From assembly GCF_036067295.1 (NCBI RefSeq), contig NZ_CP107954.1:7254001-7318000 (forward strand): DNA of 64,000 bases, in the 5' to 3' direction. Shown here piece after piece: positions 26,406-36,315 of the stretch. Below the pieces are notes generated by a model that saw nothing but the letters and a program-made list of their open reading frames with translations, made no database searches and had not been told where the DNA came from. The position numbers were made by a program, and so were the translations under genes. The stretch is from Kribbella sp. NBC_00382 (GTDB lineage Bacteria > Actinomycetota > Actinomycetes > Propionibacteriales > Kribbellaceae). Position 1 is the first letter of the stretch. Each line of letters starts with the position of its first letter.

Positions 26406-28448
26406 TTAGGCCAGGGAGGCTGGGAGTGGGGTGGCGTGGACGACTCTTAGGGAGCTGACGGCTCGGGTGAGGACGACGTAGAGGCGTTGCAGGCCGCGGG
26501 GTTCGGCTGTGACGATTTGGGAAGGTTCGGCAACTATCACCGAGTCGAACTCGAGGCCTTTGGCAAGGGTGGCGGGGACGCAGACCAGGCGGGTGGTGTC
26601 CATCTCGTCTTCGGTGGCGCCGAGGAGGGCGGGCTCGAGGCCGGCGGCGCGGAGGGCGTCGTACAGGGTGGTGATGTGGGCGTCGGCGGCGATGAGGGCG
26701 ACCGAGCCTTCGCCGGCTAGGGCTGTGCGGCAGGAGGTGATGAGGGTGTCGGTGAAGGATTGCTCGTCGGCGGCGACGATGCTCAGGGAGTCGGCGACGG
26801 TACGGACTCCGGTCGGTACGCCGAGCGTCGGGGCGATCTGGGGTAGGAGTCGCGCGGCGAAGTCGATGATCTGGTCGGGGACGCGGAAGCCTCGGTCGAG
26901 CTCGGCGACGATGGCGTCGGACTTGTCGAGGTGACCGAGCACCTGTTCCCACGAGCCGGCGGCCCAGGGAGTGGTCGCCTGGGCTACATCACCAAGGACT
27001 GTTGCTGATCCAGTGCGGCACCGGCGGCTGAGTGCGCGGAGTTGCATCGCCGAGAGGTCCTGCGCCTCGTCGAGCACAAGGTGGCCGAGTGAGCCGGAGG
27101 TGCGTTCGATCAGGTCGTTCAGCTCGTCCAGCAGCAAGGTGTCGGCGGCCGACCACTTCGCCGACTTCCACGAGCGGGCAGGCTTCTGCCAGAGCAGGGC
27201 GGCGCACTCCTCCGCGGTGAAATCCTCCGCGCAGTGAGTCAGGAAGTCCGCGTCGGAGAGCAGCCGATGCAGCACCTGCTCCGGTACGACCTTCGGCCAG
27301 ACCGCGTCGAGCAAGGCCTTCACCGGCTTCGAGCGGGCGACGGCGTTCTGCGTGCGGTCGTCCGGCGACTCCCCCCGCCGCTCCATCTGAACCAGTACCG
27401 CGTGCGCGACCCGCTGCGCGAGCGCGTCCCGGCCGGGCGCGTACCGCGTCGACTCGCGCAGCGCCGAGACGATCTCCGCCAGCTCGTAGTCGTGCACCCG
27501 ATAACGCTGAGATCCCTTGCTGTAAAGGATTCCCTCAGCCGGTACGCCGAGATGCGACCACAATGCCCGTCGCAATACCAGCGCCATCCGGGCGTCACTC
27601 TTCAGCCGCGCCGCCTCTGTCTCGTCCACTGCCGTGGCGGGCTGGCTGATCAACTCGTCGATCGTGATTTGCCGGACGTCGACCTCGCCGAGCGCGGGCA
27701 GCACCTTGCGGATGTAGGACAGGAACGACCGGTTCGGTCCCACGATCACGACGCCGCCGCGACTCAGCCGCTCGCGCTCGGTGTAGAGCAGGTACGCGAC
27801 GCGATGCAGCCCGACAGCCGTCTTGCCGGTACCGGGCGCTCCCTGCACACAGACGCTCGGATGCAACGCCGCCCGGACCAGGTCGTCCTGCTCGGGCTGA
27901 ATCGTGGCCACGATGTCGCGCATCGGCCCGGTCCGCGGCCGCTCGATCTCGGCCCGCAGGAACGCGTCGGCCTGATCGGTCTCGACGGCCCCCACCAGCG
28001 ACTCGTCCTCGAACCCGGTCAGCTCGGCGTGATCCGAGAACCCGTACCGCCGCCGCAACACAAGCCGCTGCCGGTCGCTCCGAGTCGCCCGATAGAACGG
28101 CACCGACACCGGCGCCCGCCAGTCGATGACGAGCGGCACCCCACTGCCGTCGTGCACGTGCCGGCGCCCGATGTGGATCTGGTCCAGGTCGTCGAGCGTG
28201 CCGGCCTCGTAGTCGAGCAGCCCGAAGAACAACGGCACGTCCGGCAGATCGAGCAGCGCCTGCGTCCGCATCTTCTTGGCCCGCTCGTTCGCCTCGTTGG
28301 TGAAGCGCTCGTCGTTGTCCTCGCCCCCGATCAGCGGGACGTCGCGCTCTTCGACCTCATGATGCATCCGGGCCAGCGCGGCCTTGGCCTCGGCCAGGAA
28401 GGCGCGCTCGGCCTCGAGTTCTTGGGACAGGAGAGTGGTTTCGGCCAT
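26406..28448 (-). CDS. HelD/HelR-like UvrD-superfamily ATPase
   Basis: 680 residues from ATG 28448 with GAGG upstream. An N-terminal coiled-coil region (ELEAERAFLAEAKAALARMHHE) is followed by IDWRAPVSVPFYRA, the Walker A GAPGTGKTAVGLHRVAYLLY, Walker B L-V-L-D-E-A-Q-D-L-S, and late helicase motifs including A-T-L-A-K-G-L-E-F-D and Y-V-V-L-T-R-A. The coiled-coil plus WRAP segment places it with HelD (helicase IV-like) proteins, which remove stalled RNA polymerase from DNA; some actinobacterial forms (HelR) protect RNA polymerase from rifamycin. I could not find a rifamycin-associated element upstream, so the resistance role is not supported. Confidence 0.85.
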   Translation of the reverse strand: MAETTLLSQELEAERAFLAEAKAALARMHHEVEERDVPLIGGEDNDERFTNEANERAKKMRTQALLDLPDVPLFFGLLDYEAGTLDDLDQIHIGRRHVHDGSGVPLVIDWRAPVSVPFYRATRSDRQRLVLRRRYGFSDHAELTGFEDESLVGAVETDQADAFLRAEIERPRTGPMRDIVATIQPEQDDLVRAALHPSVCVQGAPGTGKTAVGLHRVAYLLYTERERLSRGGVVIVGPNRSFLSYIRKVLPALGEVDVRQITIDELISQPATAVDETEAARLKSDARMALVLRRALWSHLGVPAEGILYSKGSQRYRVHDYELAEIVSALRESTRYAPGRDALAQRVAHAVLVQMERRGESPDDRTQNAVARSKPVKALLDAVWPKVVPEQVLHRLLSDADFLTHCAEDFTAEECAALLWQKPARSWKSAKWSAADTLLLDELNDLIERTSGSLGHLVLDEAQDLSAMQLRALSRRCRTGSATVLGDVAQATTPWAAGSWEQVLGHLDKSDAIVAELDRGFRVPDQIIDFAARLLPQIAPTLGVPTGVRTVADSLSIVAADEQSFTDTLITSCRTALAGEGSVALIAADAHITTLYDALRAAGLEPALLGATEDEMDTTRLVCVPATLAKGLEFDSVIVAEPSQIVTAEPRGLQRLYVVLTRAVSSLRVVHATPLPASLA

Positions 28449-28776
28449 GACAAAGAGCCTCGAATCGGATCGGCGGGGAATGCTCGCGGTCAGAAGATCC
28501 CGCCCCGGAGAGCCGCCCGGTTCGTTTCGATCCACCATCAAAAAGACAGGCCGGGCACGTTACCAGCGGTCCAGGTCACCCGCAACCCGATATTCGTGTC
28601 GTTTCCGGACGGAGATACGGACCCAGACATTCCGGAATTCATTATCCCGGACCGGTAAAACGAAGTACAGCAATTCACCCGCACCTTCCACCGGGGTCGA
28701 AACCTCTTACCGGATCGCATTTGGGGGAAATATCCTCGACTTTCCGCCTCAACCCACCGCCCCGGGGGATTCTCAG
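28449..28776. other. Divergent intergenic region between HelD-like and RHS genes
   Basis: 328 bases with lower GC than the flanking genes and no supported gene. It must hold both promoters. The only symmetry noticed is the 10-bp palindrome ATTCCGGAAT around 28628-28637. No confident -10/-35 pair was assigned. Confidence 0.4.
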
Positions 28777-31700
28777 ATGAAGTCGACTGGTGCCGGCCGT
28801 GCGCTGCGCGGCCTTGTACTGCTGGTAGTTCTGCTGCTCACCGCCACCTTCACGACGGCGGGCGCATCCGCTCCACCGACCGGCGACAAACCCGCCGACG
28901 AGAAACGGACCCCACTCGCCGATATCGCCAAGACCCCGAAACCGGAGGTTCCGGACAAGACCTGGCAGGTCGATGCCCGCGGGTCGTTCACGGATCAGGT
29001 CAAGATCACGGTCCCGGCATTCCGAAATCTCACGCCGGACCTTTCCCTGAAGTACGACTCGGCCGGTACGAGCGGCTGGGCGGGGGTCGGCTGGAGCCTG
29101 GCCGGCGTGAGTCAGATCGAACGCGCCGGCGTGGGCCGCGGAGCGCCGAAGTACGACGCGACCGATCTCTACCTGCTCGACGGCATGGAGCTGGTTCCCT
29201 GCGCGACGGGCAGCGTCAGCCCGAGTTGTACGACCGGTGGCACCCACTCGACCAAGAAGGAGAGCTACGCGAGGCTCGCGCTGACCGGCACGGGCGCGGC
29301 CAGCCGGTGGACCGTGACGGCAAAGGACGGCACCAAGCGCGTCTTCGCGCCGGTCTACTCCGCTGCCACCGACCTCGTGTTCCGCTGGGGCCTGAGCCAG
29401 GTCGTCGATCGCTCGGGCAACACCGTCACCTACAACTGGGTCGACAACCAGCTCACCACCGTCACCTACAACGGTACGACCGTGAAGCTCTCGTACGAGG
29501 CCCGTCCCGACGTCGACCGCCAGGCGATCGGCAACGGCGCGCTGATGAGCGTCACCACCAGGATCAAGTCCATCGACGTCACCGTCAGCGGCAGCCGGGT
29601 GCGCGCGTACAAGCTGGTCTACACGGCCAGCGGCGCGACGGCGCGATCCCTGCTGACCAGCGTGCAGCAGTTCGGCAAGGACGCCGTGCTGGATGCCTCC
29701 GGAACGGTCACCGGCGGGACGAGCCTGCCTGCCGAGACGGTCAGCTACCAAGCCAATGCGCCAACCTTCGCGTCCGGGAACAGCAGCACGCTCGGCAACA
29801 AGGCTGACGCCCGGTACCTACCGATGGACATCAACGGCGACGGCAAGACCGACATGCTCGAGCTCTACCCGGGCTGGACCACCTTCGAGCGGCACACCTG
29901 GCTGTCGGACGGTACCGGCTTCACCCTCGCCTCGAACGACGTACCAGGGATCGCGATCCACGCGGAGACCCGGTTCCTGCCCGCTGACGCGAACGGCGAC
30001 GGCAAGTCCGACCTGATCGAGATCTTCCCCAACGGACTCAACATGGGCCGACGCCTCTGGCTGTCGACCGGTACCGGCTTCACGCTCGCCTCGACCGGCT
30101 CCTCGGTCGGCGGCAACAGCAACGAGTCGCACTTCCTGGCGATGGACGTCAACGGCGACGGCAAGTCCGACATAGTAGAGCTGTACGGCTGTGGGATCTT
30201 CCCGCGGTACTACTGCCGCGCCACCTCGCTGTCGAACGGCACCGCCTTCACCCTCTCCACCAACGATCCCGGCGTCGGACTGAGCAACGACCGTCAGTTC
30301 CTGTCCGCGGATGTCAACGGTGACGGCAAAAGCGACATGCTCGAGATCTACGCAACCGGCCTCGGCGGCGGTGGCCGGCACATCTGGCTGTCGAACGGCA
30401 CCGGCTTCGTCTCCGGCGCGACCGACACCGGCCTGCAGTTCGCCGCTCCGGACGGCGACGGCGCGGGCAGCCGCTTCATCGTGATGGACGTCAACGGCGA
30501 CGAGAAGGCCGACATGGTCGAGCTCTATCCGTTCCTGGCCATGTATACCCGGCGGACCTGGATCTCCACCGGCTACAGCTACGTCCTCGGCTCCACCGAC
30601 TCCGCCCTGCCGAGTGCCAACACCTCGCGCCAGCTCGCGGCCGACGTCAACGGCGACCACCGCGACGACCTGGTCACGCTGTCGCCGTACGGGCTGTCGA
30701 CCCGCCGGCAGATCTGGTTCTCCACCGGCTCCGGCTTCACCGCCGGCCCGACCGACACCTCGATCGGTTCCTTCAGCTGTAGCAAGGGCAACTGCACCAG
30801 CGAGTTCCTCGAGATGGATGTCAACGGCGACGGGCTCGGCGAGATGACCGAGGTCAACACCGCTCCCCTGGGCTTGAACAAGGGCCGGCACGTCTGGAAC
30901 ATCGGCGGCCCGGTGCCCGACCTGCTGAGCACCCGCACCGACTCGTGGGGCGGTACGACGGCCGTGAACTACACGCCGTCGTCGGCCTGGCCGAACACCA
31001 ACAACCCGCCACTCGTCCAGACCGCGTCGAAGGTGACGGCCGGCGATGGCAGGGGCGGAGCGGCCGCCACCAACTACAGCTACTCCGCCGGCGCGTACGA
31101 CCGGGTCGAACGCCAATCCCTGGGCTTCGGTCAGCAGAAGGAGACAAAGCCTTGTATCGCAGGCGAAACGGCCTGCCCGTACTCCGCGACGACCTACCGC
31201 CAGGACCTGGGTGCGATAGGCGAGCCGGAGCGGCTGGACCGGCGTACCGGAGCCGGAGCGCTGCTCAGTTCGACGATCCACGAATACACGACGAACGGTA
31301 CGACCGTGCCGCGGACCGCCTTGCTGACCGGCACCTGGGAGAACACCTACGTCAACACGGGCGCAGCCTGCCCCGGCGCTGATTGCAAGCGGTCCTACAC
31401 GAGCCAGGAATACAACGCCTACGGCGAGGTCACGCAGCTGTTCGAGCACGGTGACAAGGAGCTCGCCGGGGACGAGCGCACGACGGCGACCACCTTCGCG
31501 CCCAACACGAGCGACTACATCGTCGACAAACCCGCCGCGATGACCACGTTCCAAGGCATCGGCACGACGGGGACCAAACTCACCGAGACGCTCGCGTACT
31601 ACGACGGCGCCACGACCCCCAACCAGCCACCCACCACCGGCCTCGAAACCAAGACGGCCAAGTGGCTCTCGACCGACAACTCGTATGTTGCCACCGGCAA

Positions 31701-34440
31701 GGAGTACGACACCTGGGGCAACGTAACCGCCGAGATCAACGCGCTCGGCGCCCGCACGACTCTCGGGTGGGACCCGACGTACCACCTGTTCCAGACCTCG
31801 GAGACCAATGCGCTGGCGCAGCAGGTCACCGCGAGCTGGGACCCGGCCTGCGGACAGCCGACGCAGGTGCGCAACCTGAACAACCAGGACACGACGGTCT
31901 CGTACGACCCGCTCTGCCGGCGTACCGAGTACCTCCAACCCGGCGGCAAGTTCGAGCGATACACCTACGTGAACTTCGGCAACCCGGCAACGCAGTACGA
32001 GCAGACAGAGCGCCCGACGGCCGATGGGACCAGCAGCCCGCAGTGGAGCCGGCGCTATCTTGACGGGCTGCAGCGGGCCTGGCGGACGGCAGACAAGGGG
32101 CCTAACGCAACTACTGGGGACATCTACGTCGACACCGTGTTCAACCCCCGTGGACAGGTCGCTTCGAAGACTGCCTCCTACTACTGGGTTTCCGGCCAGG
32201 CGCAGCCGGCCACCTACCCGACGACGACCAGCTACGACGGTCTCGATCGGGTGACCAAGGTGACGCAGCCCGGCGGTGCGATCACGACCAAGAGCTACGG
32301 CCTGTGGTCGACGACCGACACCGACGAGCGCGGCAACCCGACGACCGACCGGCTCGATGCGTACAGCAAGCGGATCGCTCACGAGCAGACGATCGACGGT
32401 GTGCTCAAGACGGCGACCTATGTGTACGACGGCCGCGGCAACCTCGCCCGGTCGACGGACCCGGCCGGCAACGTCACGGCGTACCAGACGGATTCGCTCA
32501 ACCGGCAGACGCAGATGACGGATCCGGACTCGGGGGCGACGAAGTACGAGTGGGACGCGGCCGGCCGGATGGTCGCGCAGACCGACGCGAAGAACGAGCG
32601 GACGACGTACAGCTACGACGCGATCGATCGCAAGACCGGCAAGACCAGCAGGGCCGGTACCGCAGCGGCGGCCACCGTGTCCTGGACCTTCGACCAGGTG
32701 CGGGCGGGGTTCAGCAACATCGGCCACGTCACCACGTCGACCGACGGCGCGGGGACCAAGACCTCCGACTACGACGCTGCCGGTCACGTGGTCAAGACGG
32801 TCCGCACGATCAACGGCACGGCGTACACCTTCACGTACGGTTTCGACGCCGGGGACCGGGCGCTGTGGACGACCTATCCCGACGGCGACACCCAGGGCAC
32901 CGAGGCGGCACCGCTCCGGTACGACGGCGCGGGGCGGCTCCTCTCCATCCCCGGGATCGTGACGGCCGCGCAGTACGACGCAGGCGGTGAGCTGACCCGG
33001 ATCGACAATGCCAACGGCACGGTCACCACCCGGCCGCACGACGCGGAGCGTGGCTGGCTGACCGGGATCAAGACGGTGGCGGGCAGTACGACCATCCAGG
33101 ACAACACCTACACGCGCGATGTGAAGGGCAAGATCACCAAGGTCAGCAGCCCGTTCACCAGCGACACCTGGACGTACACGTACGACGACGCGGATCAGCT
33201 GGCCAGTTCGAACAACGGCACCAGCGACAACCAGGCGCTGACCTACGACGCGACCGGGAACCTGACGGCCAACTCGCAACTCGGCGCGTATGCCTATGGC
33301 ACCAAGCCGCATGCGGTCACCACGGCCGGCTCGAACAGCTACAGCTACGACGCGACCGGGCTGATGACGTCCGGCGACGGTCGCACGATGACCTGGGACG
33401 GCGACAACCGACTGGCCTCGGTCACCAAGGGCGGCGTGACGACCAGCTACACCTACGACGCCGACGGCGCCCGGCTCCAGCAGGTCGAGGGGACGACCAC
33501 CCGCCGGTACCTCGGTGAGGACTACGAGGTCACCGGTGGGGTCTCCACCAAGTACGTCAAGCTTGGGAGCACGGTCGTGGCGCGGGTCGATGGCACCACG
33601 AAGTACTGGGTGCACACCGATCACCAAGGGTCGATCCAGGCCGAGACGAACACCGCGGGCGCGGAGATCTACCGCAAGAAGTACGCGGCGTACGGCGAGG
33701 TCACCTCGGCAACCGGCCCCTATGAGGCACGAGGCTTCACCGGTCAGCGTCACGACTCGTCGGGCCTGGTCTACCTGCAGGCCCGGTACTACGACCCGGA
33801 GCTCGGTCGCTTCATCTCCCCCAACCCGGTCGTCGACGGCGACGACACGGTCGGCCTCAACCGGTACGCGTACGCGGCGAACGACCCGGTGAACCACACC
33901 GACCGCACCGGCCTCGACTGTGAGGAAGGCGGGAAGAAGTGCGACCGCGGAGGCTGGAAGTCCCACCTGCAGGCGTATGGCTACTCCTGCGGACCGGCCG
34001 CCGTCCGGGTCGCCCTCCAGGCCCAGGGCATCGAGCGCACCGAGGACCAGCTGATCCCCGAGCTGCACACCACCACTGACGGCACGAGCTCGGTGTTCGA
34101 CGTCGCGCCGGTCCTGAACAAAGAGCTCGGCACGACCTTCTACCAGCCGAAACGGATCAGCACCGGCACCGGCGACGAACTCACGCAACTCAAGAACGAC
34201 ATCCGGTACGACCTCGTGCGCAACCGGACGATCGTCGCCAACATCGCCGGCTCGGCCCAGGACACCGACGACGACCCGCACACCTACAACGGCGGGCACT
34301 ACGTCACCGTGGTCGGCTACGACGACTTCGGCGACACCGTGCACATCGCGGACTCAGCCGACATCAACAAGGTCTACGACTACTGGATGAGTACTGACAA
34401 ACTCGCGGTCTGGATCGCCAGCCGCGGTTACGCCGGCTGA
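28777..34440 (+). CDS. Secreted SpvB/FG-GAP/RHS polymorphic-toxin-like protein with C39-type C-terminal domain
   Basis: 1887 residues; ATG 28777 has GGGGGA upstream. Order: Sec signal peptide (about 1-30), SpvB-like N-domain (V-P-A-F-R-N-L-T-P-D-L-S-L-K-Y, G-V-G-W-S-L-A-G), a run of FG-GAP/VCBS repeats each with D-V/I-N-G-D-G-K-x-D (calcium loops), about 15 YD/RHS repeats, and the RHS core ending in R-Y-Y-D-P-E-L-G-R-F-I-S-P-N-P ... D-R-T-G. The roughly 170 residues after that are a C39/papain-like domain with C1738 in Y-S-C-G-P-A-A, H1841 in G-G-H-Y-V-T-V-V-G-Y and D1859. In RHS proteins the segment past the core is usually the toxin released inside the shell. No same-strand immunity gene follows. 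The C39-like domain could be a peptidase toxin or could process the protein itself. Confidence 0.85.
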   Translation: MKSTGAGRALRGLVLLVVLLLTATFTTAGASAPPTGDKPADEKRTPLADIAKTPKPEVPDKTWQVDARGSFTDQVKITVPAFRNLTPDLSLKYDSAGTSGWAGVGWSLAGVSQIERAGVGRGAPKYDATDLYLLDGMELVPCATGSVSPSCTTGGTHSTKKESYARLALTGTGAASRWTVTAKDGTKRVFAPVYSAATDLVFRWGLSQVVDRSGNTVTYNWVDNQLTTVTYNGTTVKLSYEARPDVDRQAIGNGALMSVTTRIKSIDVTVSGSRVRAYKLVYTASGATARSLLTSVQQFGKDAVLDASGTVTGGTSLPAETVSYQANAPTFASGNSSTLGNKADARYLPMDINGDGKTDMLELYPGWTTFERHTWLSDGTGFTLASNDVPGIAIHAETRFLPADANGDGKSDLIEIFPNGLNMGRRLWLSTGTGFTLASTGSSVGGNSNESHFLAMDVNGDGKSDIVELYGCGIFPRYYCRATSLSNGTAFTLSTNDPGVGLSNDRQFLSADVNGDGKSDMLEIYATGLGGGGRHIWLSNGTGFVSGATDTGLQFAAPDGDGAGSRFIVMDVNGDEKADMVELYPFLAMYTRRTWISTGYSYVLGSTDSALPSANTSRQLAADVNGDHRDDLVTLSPYGLSTRRQIWFSTGSGFTAGPTDTSIGSFSCSKGNCTSEFLEMDVNGDGLGEMTEVNTAPLGLNKGRHVWNIGGPVPDLLSTRTDSWGGTTAVNYTPSSAWPNTNNPPLVQTASKVTAGDGRGGAAATNYSYSAGAYDRVERQSLGFGQQKETKPCIAGETACPYSATTYRQDLGAIGEPERLDRRTGAGALLSSTIHEYTTNGTTVPRTALLTGTWENTYVNTGAACPGADCKRSYTSQEYNAYGEVTQLFEHGDKELAGDERTTATTFAPNTSDYIVDKPAAMTTFQGIGTTGTKLTETLAYYDGATTPNQPPTTGLETKTAKWLSTDNSYVATGKEYDTWGNVTAEINALGARTTLGWDPTYHLFQTSETNALAQQVTASWDPACGQPTQVRNLNNQDTTVSYDPLCRRTEYLQPGGKFERYTYVNFGNPATQYEQTERPTADGTSSPQWSRRYLDGLQRAWRTADKGPNATTGDIYVDTVFNPRGQVASKTASYYWVSGQAQPATYPTTTSYDGLDRVTKVTQPGGAITTKSYGLWSTTDTDERGNPTTDRLDAYSKRIAHEQTIDGVLKTATYVYDGRGNLARSTDPAGNVTAYQTDSLNRQTQMTDPDSGATKYEWDAAGRMVAQTDAKNERTTYSYDAIDRKTGKTSRAGTAAAATVSWTFDQVRAGFSNIGHVTTSTDGAGTKTSDYDAAGHVVKTVRTINGTAYTFTYGFDAGDRALWTTYPDGDTQGTEAAPLRYDGAGRLLSIPGIVTAAQYDAGGELTRIDNANGTVTTRPHDAERGWLTGIKTVAGSTTIQDNTYTRDVKGKITKVSSPFTSDTWTYTYDDADQLASSNNGTSDNQALTYDATGNLTANSQLGAYAYGTKPHAVTTAGSNSYSYDATGLMTSGDGRTMTWDGDNRLASVTKGGVTTSYTYDADGARLQQVEGTTTRRYLGEDYEVTGGVSTKYVKLGSTVVARVDGTTKYWVHTDHQGSIQAETNTAGAEIYRKKYAAYGEVTSATGPYEARGFTGQRHDSSGLVYLQARYYDPELGRFISPNPVVDGDDTVGLNRYAYAANDPVNHTDRTGLDCEEGGKKCDRGGWKSHLQAYGYSCGPAAVRVALQAQGIERTEDQLIPELHTTTDGTSSVFDVAPVLNKELGTTFYQPKRISTGTGDELTQLKNDIRYDLVRNRTIVANIAGSAQDTDDDPHTYNGGHYVTVVGYDDFGDTVHIADSADINKVYDYWMSTDKLAVWIASRGYAG

Positions 34441-34445
34441 ACCCG

Positions 34446-34481
34446 TCGAAGGCTGAGGGCGTTCCCGTCCTCAGCCTTCGA
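34446..34481. terminator. Hairpin after the RHS gene
   Basis: Perfect 13-bp arms TCGAAGGCTGAGG (34446-34458) and CCTCAGCCTTCGA (34469-34481). It starts 5 bases after the RHS stop and overlaps the stop of the convergent small gene. Confidence 0.85.
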
Positions 34482-34896
34482 TCTCGGCCAGCCGTAGCTC
34501 CAACAGCTGTTTGAGTGGGAGGGATTCGCCGTCGCGGGCTCCGAGGCCGATGATGATCGGTGGGTCGGACGGCAGGACCTGTACTCCGAGCAGCCGGGCC
34601 TTCACGCTCGGCTGCATTCCCAGGATGTAGAAGTTGCCCTCGGCATCGACCCCGAGCGAGTGGTTGCGCCGGAGGTACCAGCCGGTCACATCGGTCCGGT
34701 AGCTGGCGCCCGAGCCGACCACCGGCGCGCGCAGTGGCTGCGGGTCGATGCCCAGGGCCTGCATCTTCTCGACGAACCCGGCCAGCAACTTACGGGCCTG
34801 CGCAGTCTCGTTGTCCTTGCGGTGCTGAAGAGCCGCGGCCTGAGCGGCAGCAGCCTCCCGCCGAGCGTCACGCCAAGCCTGCTGATCGTCCATCAT
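34471..34896 (-). CDS. Small soluble protein of unknown function
   Basis: 141 residues if started at ATG 34896 (the adjacent ATG 34893 is equally possible; no clear ribosome site). The first 45 residues are an Ala/Arg-rich helix, and the rest is a small alpha/beta domain (TGWYLRRNHSLGVDAEGNFYIL ends in a C-terminal L-L-E-L-R-L-A-E). No motif is recognised. It is convergent with the RHS gene, its stop lying inside the shared terminator. It could be an ordinary hypothetical gene or, less likely, an immunity protein for the RHS C-terminal domain. Confidence 0.6.
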   Translation of the reverse strand: MMDDQQAWRDARREAAAAQAAALQHRKDNETAQARKLLAGFVEKMQALGIDPQPLRAPVVGSGASYRTDVTGWYLRRNHSLGVDAEGNFYILGMQPSVKARLLGVQVLPSDPPIIIGLGARDGESLPLKQLLELRLAEIEG

Positions 34897-34971
34897 GCAA
34901 GCGTATGCGCAGGAACTCTGGACAACCTTCACCTAGGGCTGTGTACTCACCTCACCCCGACGGGAGTGGTG

Positions 34972-36315
34972 ATGACAGCAATCCGGCTGGACTCGGTTTC
35001 GAAGACCTACGACGGCAAGTATCCCGCCGTGAACGACGTGTCACTGAACGTTGCGGACGGCGAGTTCATGGTGCTGCTCGGACCGTCCGGATGTGGCAAG
35101 ACGACCCTGCTGCGGATGATCGCCGGCCTCGAGGAGATGAGCGCCGGCGAGCTGTGGTTCGGTCGCACGCTGGCCACCGACCTGTCCCCGAAGGACCGCG
35201 GTGTCGCGCTCGTTTTCCAGAACGGCGCGCTCTATCCGAACCGGACCGCGCGCGAGAACATCATGTTCCCGTTGCGGATGGCCGGCGACGACGCGGAGGA
35301 GGCGAGCAGCAAGGCCGCCGGGCTGGCCCGGATCCTGCGGATCGAGGGTGCCCTCGACCGGTTGCCGCGCACGCTGTCCGGTGGTCAGCGCCAACGCGTC
35401 GCGATCGGCCGGGCGATCGTCCGGCAGCCGCAGATCTTCCTGATGGACGAGCCGCTGTCCAACCTCGACGCGACCCTGCGGACCGAGCTGCGGCAGGAGA
35501 TCGGCGCGATGGCCCGCGATCTCAACGTCACCACGGTCTACGTCACCCACGACCAGATCGAGGCGCTCACCCTGGCCGACCGGATCACCGTCATGCGCGA
35601 CGGCCGGATCGAGGACGTCGGTACTCCCGACCAGGTCTTCAACGACCCGGCGACCGCCTTCGCCGCCGGCTTCCTGGGCAGCCCGCGGATCAACCTGATG
35701 TCGGCCGTCGTCCGGGTCACCGCGCACCACCGGGTCAGCCTCGACTTCGGCGCCCAGTCCGTCCAGCTGCCACCGATCGACCGCCGGTCGCTGATCCTGA
35801 GCAGCCACGACGGCGCCAAGGTGATCGTCGGCGCCCGCTCCGACGCGTTCACCGTCGCCGCCGCGGGTGGCGGCGAACCCGGCCAGCTCGCGGGCAAGCT
35901 GCGGACGCTCGAATTCCACGGCAACCAGTGGATCGCGTTCATCGAGTGCGGGATCGAGATGCTCAACCCGGACATGGTCGGCGTGATCGCACTCCCCCGT
36001 ACGCCGAAACGCCTCGCCTTCGCCGATGGCGGCCCGCGGACCCGGCACGCGGCTCCCCACATGTCCGGCCTCACCACCCGTCTGTCGGGCTGGCGTTCCA
36101 AGGCCAAGGCCAAGACCGGCCTGGGCAGATTCGAGCCGTCGCCGATCGAGCACGAGCCGACCGCCACCGCGACCCACCGCCGCGCTGACCTCGTACTGGA
36201 GATCGACCCGGCCGCCGGCCTGAAGGCAGGCTCGAAGGTCCACCTCGCCGTCGACACCGCCCGGCTGCACATCTTCGACGAATCCGGCCACCGAGTGGAC
36301 CGCGTGACCCGCTAA
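34972..36315 (+). CDS. Solitary sugar-ABC-importer ATPase (MsiK/UgpC/MalK type)
   Basis: 447 residues from ATG 34972 with GGGAG upstream. The ATPase half is complete: Walker A G-P-S-G-C-G-K-T-T, Q-loop V-F-Q-N-G-A-L-Y-P, signature L-S-G-G-Q-R-Q-R, Walker B I-F-L-M-D-E-P-L-S-N-L-D and H-loop V-Y-V-T-H-D. The C-terminal half is the TOBE/regulatory domain of the MalK class, but it carries a roughly 75-residue basic, Pro-rich insertion (K-A-K-A-K-T-G region) between its strands. No permease or binding-protein gene is adjacent. MsiK of Streptomyces is such a stand-alone ATPase that serves several sugar importers; the importer at 48530-51489 lacks one. A TGGT-like Q-loop variant was not seen. Partnership is inferred. 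Confidence 0.87.
   Translation: MTAIRLDSVSKTYDGKYPAVNDVSLNVADGEFMVLLGPSGCGKTTLLRMIAGLEEMSAGELWFGRTLATDLSPKDRGVALVFQNGALYPNRTARENIMFPLRMAGDDAEEASSKAAGLARILRIEGALDRLPRTLSGGQRQRVAIGRAIVRQPQIFLMDEPLSNLDATLRTELRQEIGAMARDLNVTTVYVTHDQIEALTLADRITVMRDGRIEDVGTPDQVFNDPATAFAAGFLGSPRINLMSAVVRVTAHHRVSLDFGAQSVQLPPIDRRSLILSSHDGAKVIVGARSDAFTVAAAGGGEPGQLAGKLRTLEFHGNQWIAFIECGIEMLNPDMVGVIALPRTPKRLAFADGGPRTRHAAPHMSGLTTRLSGWRSKAKAKTGLGRFEPSPIEHEPTATATHRRADLVLEIDPAAGLKAGSKVHLAVDTARLHIFDESGHRVDRVTR

Noticed and set aside
29818..34344. A 1508-codon open frame antisense to the RHS gene
   Set aside because: Mirror of high third-position G/C in the RHS frame; its product is low-complexity Arg/Val/Gly sequence with no domain.
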